The notes under the pieces were generated by a model, which worked only from the letters and a program-made list of their open reading frames with translations, made no database searches and was not told the DNA's origin. 64,000 bases of DNA from Picosynechococcus sp. PCC 7002 (GTDB lineage Bacteria > Cyanobacteriota > Cyanobacteriia > Cyanobacteriales > MRBY01). Shown in pieces: positions 40,887 to 48,515 of the stretch (position 1 is its first letter; every line of letters begins with the position of its first letter). The position numbers were made by a program, and so were the translations under genes. The stretch covers positions 2,542,001 through 2,606,000 of the forward strand of contig NZ_CAWLFA010000001.1 in NCBI RefSeq assembly GCF_963860125.1, in the 5' to 3' direction.

Positions 40887-41080
40887 CTTTCTATTCCGAG
40901 GAATAGCGAGTCTTATATTCTGGCGATAGGCGGACTCCCCGGTTCCCGGGGACAAAAATCACGGTTACAAAAAATACTTTGTATGTGTTTAGCTTGGTTT
41001 TCGCTATCCGTTGCCGTGTCAACGATATGATTATAGAGCATTAATTACGCCCCAAGGGGCGGGATTTCAACCCTTTGTCG
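40839..41080 (-). mobile_element. Probable IS200/IS605-type relic (MITE-like, no transposase)
   Basis: These ~240 bases hold four features. One is an imperfect hairpin CCCCGCCGC..AGCGAGG flanked by GTGAACTAC (40840-40870), the look of an IS605-group right end when read on the minus strand. The second is a perfect hairpin TCCCCGG-TTC-CCGGGGA (40936-40952). The third is CGCCCCAAGGGGCG (41048-41061) next to TTAC. The fourth is the intervening AT-rich, structured DNA with no ORF. In the minus reading, the order left-end hairpin, non-coding RNA-like region, right-end hairpin fits an element that has lost tnpA and tnpB. No terminal inverted repeat is expected for this family. Assignment rests on remembered end patterns. 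Confidence 0.45.
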
Positions 41081-41129
41081 TTAAATCCGCTTAGACTTGA
41101 ATTTTAGCATTCGTTGATTCATCAAGTCG

Positions 41130-41453
41130 ATGCAATATCTCATGGCCGTTACCACCGTCAGCAGTCGCCAGGAAGCCCAGGCGATCGCCAAACAAATTAT
41201 GGATCTCCGTCTCGCGGCTTGTATCCACATTAGTGAAGTTGAAAGCTTTTATTATTGGGAAGGTCAGCTACAGCAGGAACCAGAATTTCGACTCCTCCTT
41301 AAGACCACTGCGGCCCAATATGCTGCCTTGGAAACCGCGATCAAAGCCAACCACCCCTATGAACTGCCCGCCATCTATGCGATCGCCCTTGATCAGGTAG
41401 AAACCGCCTATGGCCATTGGATCGATGCCAATGTCACCTCCGAGCATGCCTAA
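41130..41453 (+). CDS. cutA: Divalent-cation tolerance protein CutA
   Basis: This 107-residue ferredoxin-like trimeric protein has family hallmarks LAACIHISEVESFYYWEGQLQ and the C-terminal HPYELPAIYAIALDQ. CutA was named for copper tolerance but its biochemical role remains unclear. Length is normal. It begins 50 bases beyond the IS-like relic, so its promoter may lie within or be influenced by that element. Confidence 0.93.
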   Translation: MQYLMAVTTVSSRQEAQAIAKQIMDLRLAACIHISEVESFYYWEGQLQQEPEFRLLLKTTAAQYAALETAIKANHPYELPAIYAIALDQVETAYGHWIDANVTSEHA

Positions 41454-41680
41454 CCAAATCACTTCTAGGCCATGGTCTTTAGCCGCGACCAAAGGAGTTG
41501 TGTTAGCATTTTTTGGGTACTGTACTTCGTCACAGGAAACACTAGGGACGCGCCCACCGGGTGAATTCATCGCGTCTGTACCGTGAATCTTGTTAACGTT
41601 TGATAAAATTTTCTTTAACAACCCTGGGGAACCCGCTTTAATTCTTTTATTGAAGCCCCCAGCCGTGAGCTTGCAGTTTT

Positions 41681-42559
41681 ATGTCTTTGTCGCGAATCAT
41701 TAGTGGTGTAGTGGCGATCGCCCTGGCCTTGACCCTCATTGTCTTGGGGGGATGGTACTTTACCTTGGGAATGGGCATCCTCGTCTTTCTCGGCCAACAA
41801 GAATACTTCCGGATGGTTCGGGCAAAGGGATTAGCACCAGCGGTAAAAACCACCCTAGTCGTGTCTCAATTGTTGCTTGTGATTGCGACCTTGAGTCCGA
41901 GCCTTGCTGACGCCCTCTTTCCCCTCGCCGGGACGTTTATCTGCTTTTATCTTCTATTCCAGCCCAAAATGGCAACTATTGCCGATCTCTCCACCTCAAT
42001 TTTGGGACTCTTTTACGGCGGTTATATGCCCAGCTACTGGGTACGACTGAGGATGGGCAGCCTCGCAGAAACGGAAGCCGTGAGTAACTTACCCTTCTAT
42101 GGCTATCTTCCGGCTTCCTGGGGAGAGTGGTTTAATTTGCCCCAGGCCCTCAAGTTGACCTTTGTCGTGATGGTTTGTATTTGGGCCGCCGACATTGGGG
42201 CTTACTTCATGGGCAAATGGCTAGGGAAAACGAAGCTCTCGGCCATTAGCCCCAAAAAGACCGTCGAAGGGGCTGTATTTGGAGCCTTAGGGACTATCTT
42301 CGTGGCGATCGCCGGGGCTTGGTATCTCGATTGGTCATGGTGGCCCATCACGGGAACACTTTTGGGGCTGCTCATCAGCGTCACCACCCTACTCGGAGAC
42401 CTAACCGAATCAATCATGAAACGGGATGCGGGCTTTAAGGATTCTGGACAGTTGATTCCGGGCCACGGCGGAATCCTCGACCGCACTGATAGCTATGTTT
42501 TTACTGCGCCAGTCGTTTATCTATTTGTGACCATTGTCCTGCCGATCTTCGGCTCCTAA
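41681..42559 (+). CDS. cdsA: Phosphatidate cytidylyltransferase
   Basis: This 292-residue integral membrane enzyme makes CDP-diacylglycerol from phosphatidate and CTP, the branch point to phosphatidylglycerol. It has about eight hydrophobic segments. The CDS signature is in the C-terminal third: MKRDAGFKDSGQLIPGHGGILDRTDS, preceded by DIGAYFMGKWLGKTKL and SPKKTVEGAVFG. The chosen ATG gives a short N-terminus before the first helix. Confidence 0.95.
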   Translation: MSLSRIISGVVAIALALTLIVLGGWYFTLGMGILVFLGQQEYFRMVRAKGLAPAVKTTLVVSQLLLVIATLSPSLADALFPLAGTFICFYLLFQPKMATIADLSTSILGLFYGGYMPSYWVRLRMGSLAETEAVSNLPFYGYLPASWGEWFNLPQALKLTFVVMVCIWAADIGAYFMGKWLGKTKLSAISPKKTVEGAVFGALGTIFVAIAGAWYLDWSWWPITGTLLGLLISVTTLLGDLTESIMKRDAGFKDSGQLIPGHGGILDRTDSYVFTAPVVYLFVTIVLPIFGS

Positions 42560-42589
42560 ACAGCACCTCTTAAAAAGTATGGGTCATCA

Positions 42590-42621
42590 AGCAAAAGAGA
42601 TCTCCACCCATTCGGGAGATC
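42590..42621 (-). terminator. Hairpin, probable terminator of the DUF1815 gene
   Basis: GATCTCC (42599-42605) and GGAGATC (42615-42621) form a 7-bp stem with a 9-base loop. On the minus strand it is followed by TCTTTTGC. It lies about 70 bases beyond the stop of the DUF1815 gene. Confidence 0.5.
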
Positions 42622-42692
42622 CGTGGCAGTCAGTCCGAAAATTGAAGAGAAATTCAAAAAATCATTTCTAGACGAAGCAATTGAACTAGGGC

Positions 42693-43055
42693 CTAGAGGG
42701 TGACCAAAGAGTCAGATTCAGGACGCTGGTAAGAAAACTCTTTGGGCAGTTCCCGCTCGTACTTGATCATGTTGGCGAGCTCCTGGAGTTGGCTGATCGC
42801 TTCTGCGCCTTCTAGCTTCATCAGCTCCCGCTCATCACGCATTTCTGTCCAGGTGATGCCGTAATCGGAAACGAGAAAACGAATGAGATGATTTTCGCCT
42901 AGACTCACCATAAAGGAAGCGCTATTGAGTTCGGTGCCGCAGGTATAGCAGGACGCGAGGTAACCACGGTTCTCAAGGGCGATCGCCAGGGCCTGTAGAC
43001 TCATGACGAGGTCTTTTACGAAATCACGATGTTGTTGAGCCAGTCGAATAAACAC
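42693..43055 (-). CDS. DUF1815 protein, cyanobacteria-specific
   Basis: This protein of about 120 residues is all but invariant in sequence type across cyanobacteria: FIRLAQQHRDFVKDLVMSLQ, then GYLASCYTCG (two cysteines) and SFMVSLGENHLIRFLVSDYGI. The open frame reaches 43079. I chose the GTG at 43055 because GGAG lies 8 bases before it and relatives start M-F-x-R-L-A. No function is known. The two cysteines could bind metal or form a disulfide. It is divergent from the ABA4-like gene. Confidence 0.85.
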   Translation of the reverse strand: MFIRLAQQHRDFVKDLVMSLQALAIALENRGYLASCYTCGTELNSASFMVSLGENHLIRFLVSDYGITWTEMRDERELMKLEGAEAISQLQELANMIKYERELPKEFSYQRPESDSLVTL

Positions 43056-43208
43056 CTTATTGTCTCCATAGTGACACACCTATTCTAAACCTTATTAATA
43101 CTTTTTTAAGATTTAAATTTACCGTGTAAAGTCAGCAAGATTGATACGCTACAGTTATCATACCCAAATGGGCCGCAAACCCTGTCTATACCGTTACTTA
43201 TCAGTAAT

Positions 43209-43676
43209 ATGACGTTAGAAAACTTAGACATTGTATTTAATCTTACAAACTTATTTGTATTGCCCTTTTGGGGATTAATGGTCATTGCCCCCCAATGGCA
43301 AGGCACCCAAAAACTCATGGATTCCCTGGTGCCCTTTGGGATTCTGGCCGTTGTATATGTCGGTTTGTTTGCCCTTTCCCTCGATCCAGACCAAGCTGCA
43401 ATCTGGTCAAATCCCACCTTGGGTGATTTAGCGGCTTTATTTTCGTTACCGCCGGTGATGGCCACTGGCTGGACGCATTTTCTCGTGATGGATTTGTTTG
43501 TCGGGCGCTGGATTTATCAACAGGGGTTAGAAAAAGGCATTTTCACCCGCCATTCCCTCGCCCTATGTCTTTTTGCAGGGCCGGCTGGGTTGTTGTCTCA
43601 TATTGTGACGGCTGGGATCACTGGTATTTGGCGAAACCAAAGTAAGGTTGCGGCGACCGATGCCCCAGAATCTTAA
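43209..43676 (+). CDS. ABA4-like (DUF4281) membrane protein
   Basis: This 155-residue protein has four predicted membrane helices. It shows the DUF4281 motifs FNLTNLFVLPFWGLMV near the N-terminus, GWTHFLVMDLFVGRW in the middle and FAGPAGLLSH near the end. Plant ABA4 is needed for neoxanthin synthesis; cyanobacterial relatives may act on carotenoids but this is inference. The VOC-like gene follows after 12 bases, suggesting a shared transcript. Confidence 0.88.
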   Translation: MTLENLDIVFNLTNLFVLPFWGLMVIAPQWQGTQKLMDSLVPFGILAVVYVGLFALSLDPDQAAIWSNPTLGDLAALFSLPPVMATGWTHFLVMDLFVGRWIYQQGLEKGIFTRHSLALCLFAGPAGLLSHIVTAGITGIWRNQSKVAATDAPES

Positions 43677-43688
43677 AAACAGATAGCG

Positions 43689-44033
43689 ATGAAGAAACTA
43701 CACCTCGCCCTTTCTACCGACAAAATTGCAGCAACCGTGGCGGACTATACAGCTCGTTTAGGGACAGCGCCTTACTTATTCATTCCGGGGGAATATGCCC
43801 TCTGGAGAACCAGCAGTTTAAACCTCTCAGTGCGCCAAGATTCTACCTGCCCTCCAGGTTCCCTGAGACATTTGGGTTGGGAAGATCCTACGGCAGTGGA
43901 ATTTACCCAAGAAGTGGATGTGAATGGCATTATCTGGGAGCGATTTAATGCCCAGCACCAGGCCGATGAGATTAATAAAATTTGGCCAGCGGCTGATTAT
44001 AAACTCAACCACAAAACTGAGGAAAAGCGTTAA
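43689..44033 (+). CDS. VOC/glyoxalase-like small protein
   Basis: This 114-residue protein begins KKLHLALSTDKIAATVADYTARLG, the beta-alpha-beta start of VOC-superfamily (glyoxalase/ArsI/CadI-like) modules. YALWRTSSLNLSVRQ and HLGWEDP follow. The potential metal ligands H5 and H61 are visible but the module is short, so it may dimerise or lack catalysis. The polar C-terminus is unusual. It is probably co-transcribed with the ABA4-like gene. The substrate is unknown. Confidence 0.65.
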   Translation: MKKLHLALSTDKIAATVADYTARLGTAPYLFIPGEYALWRTSSLNLSVRQDSTCPPGSLRHLGWEDPTAVEFTQEVDVNGIIWERFNAQHQADEINKIWPAADYKLNHKTEEKR

Positions 44034-44103
44034 AAGTATGACCAGTGCCAAAACACTATATAAATCTGCGTTTACACCATTTCATTAGGGGGATCTACAA
44101 GCT

Positions 44104-45498
44104 ATGTCACTGGCGGCTTCTGAATCTTGGATGTGCGAGCATGTGCCGGAGGGGGAATATTATGTGTACCAGGGCGGCAGCCATGCAGATGGGACATTTA
44201 TTCGCGTGTATGTCCCAGAGTCCGCCTCAAATCCTGGCACAAAGCTGAATGTCATTCTTTATCTCCATGGGTTTGCCCTCTGTATGCCTTCTTTTTATGA
44301 GGCCCATCTGCTTGAGTTGGTAAAGCAAGGATACATTGTCTTTTTTCCTGATTTTCAGCGGAGTTTTTATCCGAATACAGCACCCCAAACGCCAACGCCA
44401 CCCCGACAATCTCAGCCCCATATTCAGCAATGGCTAGCGGCTGCGACGCAAACTCAGAAGTCAGCCCAGAAGACCTTAGCAACAGAAGATATTCACCCTC
44501 TATTTTCAGAAATTTACGAACGGAATGATACGGGTTTAAGCCGTGGCCTATCTGCCTTTACGATGGGAGACTTGCGCCGCGTGGCCTGGGCTTTGGTCGT
44601 GATTATTTTGCTGCTGACTGTGTGTAGCTGGTTTCGGCGGGAGTATGGGAAAAATTTGATTCATCTTTTGTCTACGGTAGGTTTGAGCCTAGTGCATTCA
44701 CCAACGGAATGGCTGAGTAATGCGATCGCCCTCCCGGAAGATGCTTGGGAATATTTAACGACCCAGGAACGCTATGCCCACTGGAATCAGGAAAGCTTAG
44801 AGACCTTTGCCTTTGGTCATTCTTTGGGTGGATTAATTGCCTTGAGTCTCCCCTCTGTGCTGAAAGATTCGCCTAGCAATCGCTTTTTCCCGAAGCAAAT
44901 CGTCACAGCCGATCCCGCTGCCAGTACGGAAATGGGCATCCCCAAAATTGCGATTTGGATCTTGAAGTTGTTCCGGTCTCCTTTCACGGCAGCCCCGATT
45001 TTGATTCAGGATACGGGGCCAGATCTAAAGCAGCCCGTAGCAATCTTACATGGTGGTTCTGATACCTTGGTGCCGCCCAGTCAATGGGTTGATCCGATGC
45101 GGGGACAAGCTACTTCTAATTATGAGGCGATCGCCAGTGAAAATAAGGCGATTTATTTTTCCTATTCCAATCCAGAAAACGAGCCGCCCCTGGTCGCTTT
45201 TCATAATCAAGCGGTGACTTCGACGCAATATTATGACGATGCTTTATTTAAGGATTTTGGCGGCGTTAAAGATGGCCCAAATGCCTACAATACCGATTAT
45301 GTTTGGCCTGGGGTCACAAAGATTTTCCAGAATATTGCCACGCCGGAAAATCTACTTTCACATCTTAATACACCAAAATTTCAAGTAGAACCGACTCCCC
45401 CGGTGAAGCCTGCTTCAAATTGGACAAAATTTGCGTGGATTGCTGGGATTGTTCTAGTTCTTGGCGTTGGCTTTTGGCTTTGGAAAACAGTTGGATAA
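44104..45498 (+). CDS. Membrane-anchored alpha/beta hydrolase with a large insertion
   Basis: This 464-residue protein has the oxyanion motif ILYLHGF (about residues 51-57) and the nucleophile elbow FGHSLGG with Ser240. VAILHGGSDTLVPP, near residue 320, carries the candidate acid Asp. Between strand and elbow there is an insertion of ~130 residues containing a membrane helix (about 160-176, ALVVIILLLTVCSW). A second helix (about 443-460) ends the protein. It is likely a lipase/esterase-type enzyme on a membrane. The substrate is unknown; the insertion is unlike plain alpha/beta hydrolases. Confidence 0.75.
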   Translation: MSLAASESWMCEHVPEGEYYVYQGGSHADGTFIRVYVPESASNPGTKLNVILYLHGFALCMPSFYEAHLLELVKQGYIVFFPDFQRSFYPNTAPQTPTPPRQSQPHIQQWLAAATQTQKSAQKTLATEDIHPLFSEIYERNDTGLSRGLSAFTMGDLRRVAWALVVIILLLTVCSWFRREYGKNLIHLLSTVGLSLVHSPTEWLSNAIALPEDAWEYLTTQERYAHWNQESLETFAFGHSLGGLIALSLPSVLKDSPSNRFFPKQIVTADPAASTEMGIPKIAIWILKLFRSPFTAAPILIQDTGPDLKQPVAILHGGSDTLVPPSQWVDPMRGQATSNYEAIASENKAIYFSYSNPENEPPLVAFHNQAVTSTQYYDDALFKDFGGVKDGPNAYNTDYVWPGVTKIFQNIATPENLLSHLNTPKFQVEPTPPVKPASNWTKFAWIAGIVLVLGVGFWLWKTVG

Positions 45499-45652
45499 GT
45501 TTTTAGACATTCAGCAAATCAAGGCAGCAATCATCTGTTGAGGGGCGATCGCCAGATCGAAATCTCCGACAAAGCACCGAGCATTACCTTGGTCATTCAG
45601 AATAGGATCACTCATACTGAATGGGAAATCCCGTTGAACCTGGGAGTAATCT

Positions 45653-45883
45653 ATGTTGTCACAAGAACTAAAAGCGCAAATCTTCAAGTTGCCACCTAGC
45701 GATCGCCTCGCGCTAATCGCCGCTATCGTTGAGTCCTTACAAGATACGACCGCTGTTCAAGTAGACCGCTCTAGGGCAATTCGGCGAATGAAAGGATTGT
45801 TAAAAACGGAACAACCCGCGCCAACAGATGACGAAGTGGCAGTGATGCTGGAAGAAAAACGGGCGGAGAAGTATCTTCAGTGA
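45653..45883 (+). CDS. Antitoxin of a PIN-domain toxin-antitoxin pair
   Basis: This 76-residue protein is of the small addiction-module type (SDRLALIAAIVESLQ, then PTDDEVAVMLEEKRAEKYLQ). The C-terminal tail is the pattern that wraps the toxin in cyanobacterial PIN modules. The toxin start GTG overlaps its stop as GTGA, a 4-base overlap that couples their translation. The operator is expected in the ~150 bases upstream. Family naming (RHH, Phd-like or other) is uncertain. Confidence 0.8.
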   Translation: MLSQELKAQIFKLPPSDRLALIAAIVESLQDTTAVQVDRSRAIRRMKGLLKTEQPAPTDDEVAVMLEEKRAEKYLQ

Positions 45884-46308
45884 AAGTCTTAGTTGATACC
45901 AATATTATTTTAGATTTTTTACTGCAACGAGAGCCATTTTTCCAGGATGCAGAACTGCTGTTTCAGGCAATTGATGTAGGTGAGATTGTTGGCTATGTCA
46001 CAGCAACAACACTAACAGACATTTTTTATATCTCACGCAGACATACTCGTAATGTTGAGCAAGCGCGGCAAGCAGTCTCAGAAATACTGACTGCCATGAT
46101 GATTTGTCCAGTTGATCGAGACGTTCTGGAATCAGCTTTTAATTCTGACTTGGCTGATTTTGAAGACGCTGTTCAAATCTTTAGCGCCGTCAACCAAGGA
46201 TTAGAAGCAATTGTGACCCGTGACTCTCAAGGTTTTTTGAATTCACCCATACCCGTTTTATCCATTCAAGAGTTGTTGCAGCAAGTCAGGCAGCAAAATG
46301 GTAGTTAG
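45880..46308 (+). CDS. PIN-domain toxin (VapC-like ribonuclease)
   Basis: This 142-residue PIN-fold RNase has all expected acidic residues in place: D6 (VLVDTNIILDF), D93/E95/D96 (SDLADFEDAVQ) and D115 (VTRDSQGF). The toxin therefore looks active. It starts at a GTG overlapping the antitoxin stop. By family it would cut RNA or tRNA when released. Base use is nearer the accessory DNA than the neighbouring housekeeping genes. Confidence 0.88.
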   Translation: MKVLVDTNIILDFLLQREPFFQDAELLFQAIDVGEIVGYVTATTLTDIFYISRRHTRNVEQARQAVSEILTAMMICPVDRDVLESAFNSDLADFEDAVQIFSAVNQGLEAIVTRDSQGFLNSPIPVLSIQELLQQVRQQNGS

Positions 46309-46319
46309 GTTAGTCGGGG

Positions 46320-46363
46320 CGATCACCACCATCCATCACTAAGGGAATACTCTCTCGATATCC
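46320..46363 (+). repeat. Direct repeat copy A between the two TA modules
   Basis: A 44-base sequence starting CGATCACCACCATCCAT and ending near TCTCGATATCC recurs with about three-quarters identity (by eye) at 46811-46854. The two copies bracket the second TA module. Confidence 0.55.
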
Positions 46364-46420
46364 TTAAATGTTTGGAGTCGATGCTAGACTTAGCACAAAA
46401 ATATCAGGAGGGCGATCGCC

Positions 46421-46618
46421 GTGGCTTCTATTACCCTTGACCTTTCAGATACCCAATTCCAAAAGCTGCAAGATTTAGCAACCATGCATGGGATTGGGAT
46501 TGAAGTTTTACTGAAGGCAAGCCTAGAGGATTGGCTTAATTCTCAAAAAACGGGGTTTGTTGATGCAGCCGATTATGTTCTCACAAAAAATACTGAGTTG
46601 TATCAGCGGTTAGCATAG
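46421..46618 (+). CDS. Antitoxin of a Doc-type module (orphaned)
   Basis: This 65-residue protein starts at a GTG directly after a HIP1 site, with GGAGGG as ribosome site. The N-terminus SITLDLSDTQFQKLQDLA and the ending YVLTKNTELYQRLA match the small antitoxins encoded before Doc/Fic toxins in cyanobacteria. Its stop TAG overlaps the toxin GTG by one base. Because the toxin is gutted, this protein has probably lost its partner but could still repress its own promoter. Confidence 0.75.
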   Translation: MASITLDLSDTQFQKLQDLATMHGIGIEVLLKASLEDWLNSQKTGFVDAADYVLTKNTELYQRLA

Positions 46619-46791
46619 TGCGTTTTCTGACGTTAATCGAGGTACTGGCATTACACCACAGAGTCATTGAGCAATCCGGTGGGGCATTTGGCATTCGAGA
46701 TTTAGGCTTGTTGGAGTCGGCGATCGCATCGGGTGAGCTAGGACGAGAAGCATTAGTAGAATGGTTGAGAGGAAACACTATAGCTCGCTAA
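46618..46791 (+). pseudogene. Internally deleted Doc (death-on-curing) toxin
   Basis: The 57-codon frame encodes a normal Doc N-terminus (RFLTLIEVLALHHRVIEQ, then GIRDLGLLESAIA). It passes directly into what resembles a Doc C-terminus (AIASGELGREALVEWLRGNT). The whole centre, including the catalytic HPFxxGNKR Fic motif, is missing. The join falls on GCGATCGC at 46720-46727. Full-length Doc is about 125 residues. The remnant remains in frame and is translationally coupled to its antitoxin, but it cannot have Fic/kinase activity. Confidence 0.8.
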
Positions 46792-46810
46792 CAAATCATT
46801 AGTGCAATAA

Positions 46811-46854
46811 CGATCGCCACTATCCATTACAAAGAAAGTATCTTCTCGATACCC
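46811..46854 (+). repeat. Direct repeat copy B after the Doc remnant
   Basis: This is the second copy of the 44-base repeat (CGATCGCCACTATCCAT and onward). It shares the final TCTCGATA block with copy A and about three quarters of positions overall. Confidence 0.55.
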
Positions 46855-46868
46855 CCTCCAGCGAAATG

Positions 46869-48260
46869 CTAGGGATTGGTCAGAAGATTTTGGGCTTCAG
46901 CGATCGCCTGCCGTACCTGTTCAAAACCTGTGCCTCCATAACTATTACGGGCTGCCACGACTTGCTGGGGGGCGATCGCCTGATAGATATCTTCTTCAAA
47001 GGCAGGATGTAATGCTTTCCATTCGTCCATCGTCAAATCCTTGAGCAATTTGTCAGCGGCAAGACTGGTTTTCACTACTTTGCCCACGAGGTTATAGGCT
47101 TCCCGGAACGGCACCCCTTTACTCGCTAAATAATCAGCCACATCGGTCGCGTTAGAAAAGTCTTCGTTTACTGCTTCCTCAAGGCGTTGGGTGCGGAATT
47201 CAATCCCCTCACCGAGCAAAATGGTCATCGCTTCGAGGCAACCCTGCACTGTTTTAACGGTATCAAAAAGGCCCTCTTTATCGTCTTGCAAATCCTTATT
47301 ATAGGCGAGGGGTAAGCCTTTCATCAGCACGAGTAACCCTTGGAGATGTCCAAACACGCGACCTGTTTTGCCGCGCACCAATTCCGGAATATCCGGGTTT
47401 TTCTTCTGGGGCATAATGCTCGAACCCGTCGCACAACTATCTTTTAAGCTAATAAAACTAAATTCCTTCGAGGCCCAGAAAATCATCTCTTCAGACAAGC
47501 GGCTCAGGTGCACCATGATCAAGCTGGCAGCGGCGGAAAACTCGATGGCAAAATCGCGATCGCTGACCCCATCGAGACTGTTTTGATAGAGGCGTTCAAA
47601 GCCGAGTAAATTCGCGCTGAAATGGCGATCAATGGGAAAAGTTGTCCCCGCCAAAGCGCCACAACCAAGGGGAGAAGTATTGGTGCGCTTGTAGACATCA
47701 TCCAACCGTTCATAATCCCGTTGGGCCATCTGGAAATAGGCCATCAAGTGATGGGCGAGGCTAATTGGTTGCGCCCGTTGCAGGTGGGTATAGCCGGGAA
47801 TCAAAGTCTCCACATGGTTTTCCGCGTGATTCAATAAAACCTGTTGAAAGTCTCGCAATTGCTGCTGAATGCCGCGAATTTTGTCCCGCAGATAGAGACG
47901 AATATCCGTGCCTACCTGATCATTGCGCGATCGCCCGGTGTGGAGTTTTTTGCCCACATCGCCAACAATTGCCGTCAAGCGTTTTTCGACTGCGAAATGG
48001 ACATCCTCATCTTCGACGCCGGGGTGAAAGTTGCCCTTGCGATATTCCTGGCGGACTTGTTCTAAACCTTGGACGAGGATTTTACCTTCTTCGGCGGAAA
48101 TAATCCCAGTGTGGGCGAGCATCTGGGCATGGGCCACTGAACCCGTAATGTCATACTCGATCAGTTCAATATCAAAGCCGATACTGGCATTAAACACGGC
48201 GATCGCCGGATGTAGCGATGTATCAAAGCGATCGCTCCAGGTTTTTTTAGCTTCTGTCAT
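46869..48260 (-). CDS. argH: Argininosuccinate lyase
   Basis: This 463-residue enzyme of the fumarase superfamily splits argininosuccinate into arginine and fumarate, the last step of arginine synthesis. The signature [20 protein letters not shown] is intact at about residues 280-300. The other conserved regions [12 protein letters not shown] and [16 protein letters not shown], with the catalytic histidine, are also present. Length is typical. The start ATG overlaps the stop of a small upstream open frame (ATGA). carB, of the same arginine pathway, is divergent from it. Confidence 0.96.
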   Translation of the reverse strand: MTEAKKTWSDRFDTSLHPAIAVFNASIGFDIELIEYDITGSVAHAQMLAHTGIISAEEGKILVQGLEQVRQEYRKGNFHPGVEDEDVHFAVEKRLTAIVGDVGKKLHTGRSRNDQVGTDIRLYLRDKIRGIQQQLRDFQQVLLNHAENHVETLIPGYTHLQRAQPISLAHHLMAYFQMAQRDYERLDDVYKRTNTSPLGCGALAGTTFPIDRHFSANLLGFERLYQNSLDGVSDRDFAIEFSAAASLIMVHLSRLSEEMIFWASKEFSFISLKDSCATGSSIMPQKKNPDIPELVRGKTGRVFGHLQGLLVLMKGLPLAYNKDLQDDKEGLFDTVKTVQGCLEAMTILLGEGIEFRTQRLEEAVNEDFSNATDVADYLASKGVPFREAYNLVGKVVKTSLAADKLLKDLTMDEWKALHPAFEEDIYQAIAPQQVVAARNSYGGTGFEQVRQAIAEAQNLLTNP

Positions 48261-48394
48261 AACGGCACTAGCCCTCGCAGGAAATCACAATCAATTCTCT
48301 CGGTAAATCTTACGGCATCAAGCCATTCCCCTAAACGCCGATCTTCCCCAAAGCGGTGAGGAACTGACGATATTTTCCCCAAGGCGATCGCCAC
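48257..48394 (-). CDS. Possible small coupled ORF or gene fragment before argH
   Basis: A 45-codon frame starts at a GTG at 48394 ([20 protein letters not shown] and onward). It ends with TGA overlapping the argH ATG as ATGA, the usual sign of translational coupling. The frame stays open about 20 more codons upstream to an in-frame TGA, without a start codon. The peptide has no recognisable domain. It could be a leader peptide, a short gene or the tail of a decayed gene; chance is also possible. Confidence 0.25.
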   Translation of the reverse strand: MAIALGKISSVPHRFGEDRRLGEWLDAVRFTERIDCDFLRGLVPL

Positions 48395-48515
48395 AAAACC
48401 ACGGATGTCAGCTAAATCTAACTTGGCTTGCCGTTCCGCCCCAGATCGCGTTAAGAATCGGCATCAGAGCAGATAGAATGATTGAGACAATTTCGAAAGT
48501 GAACGTAGTAGCCCT

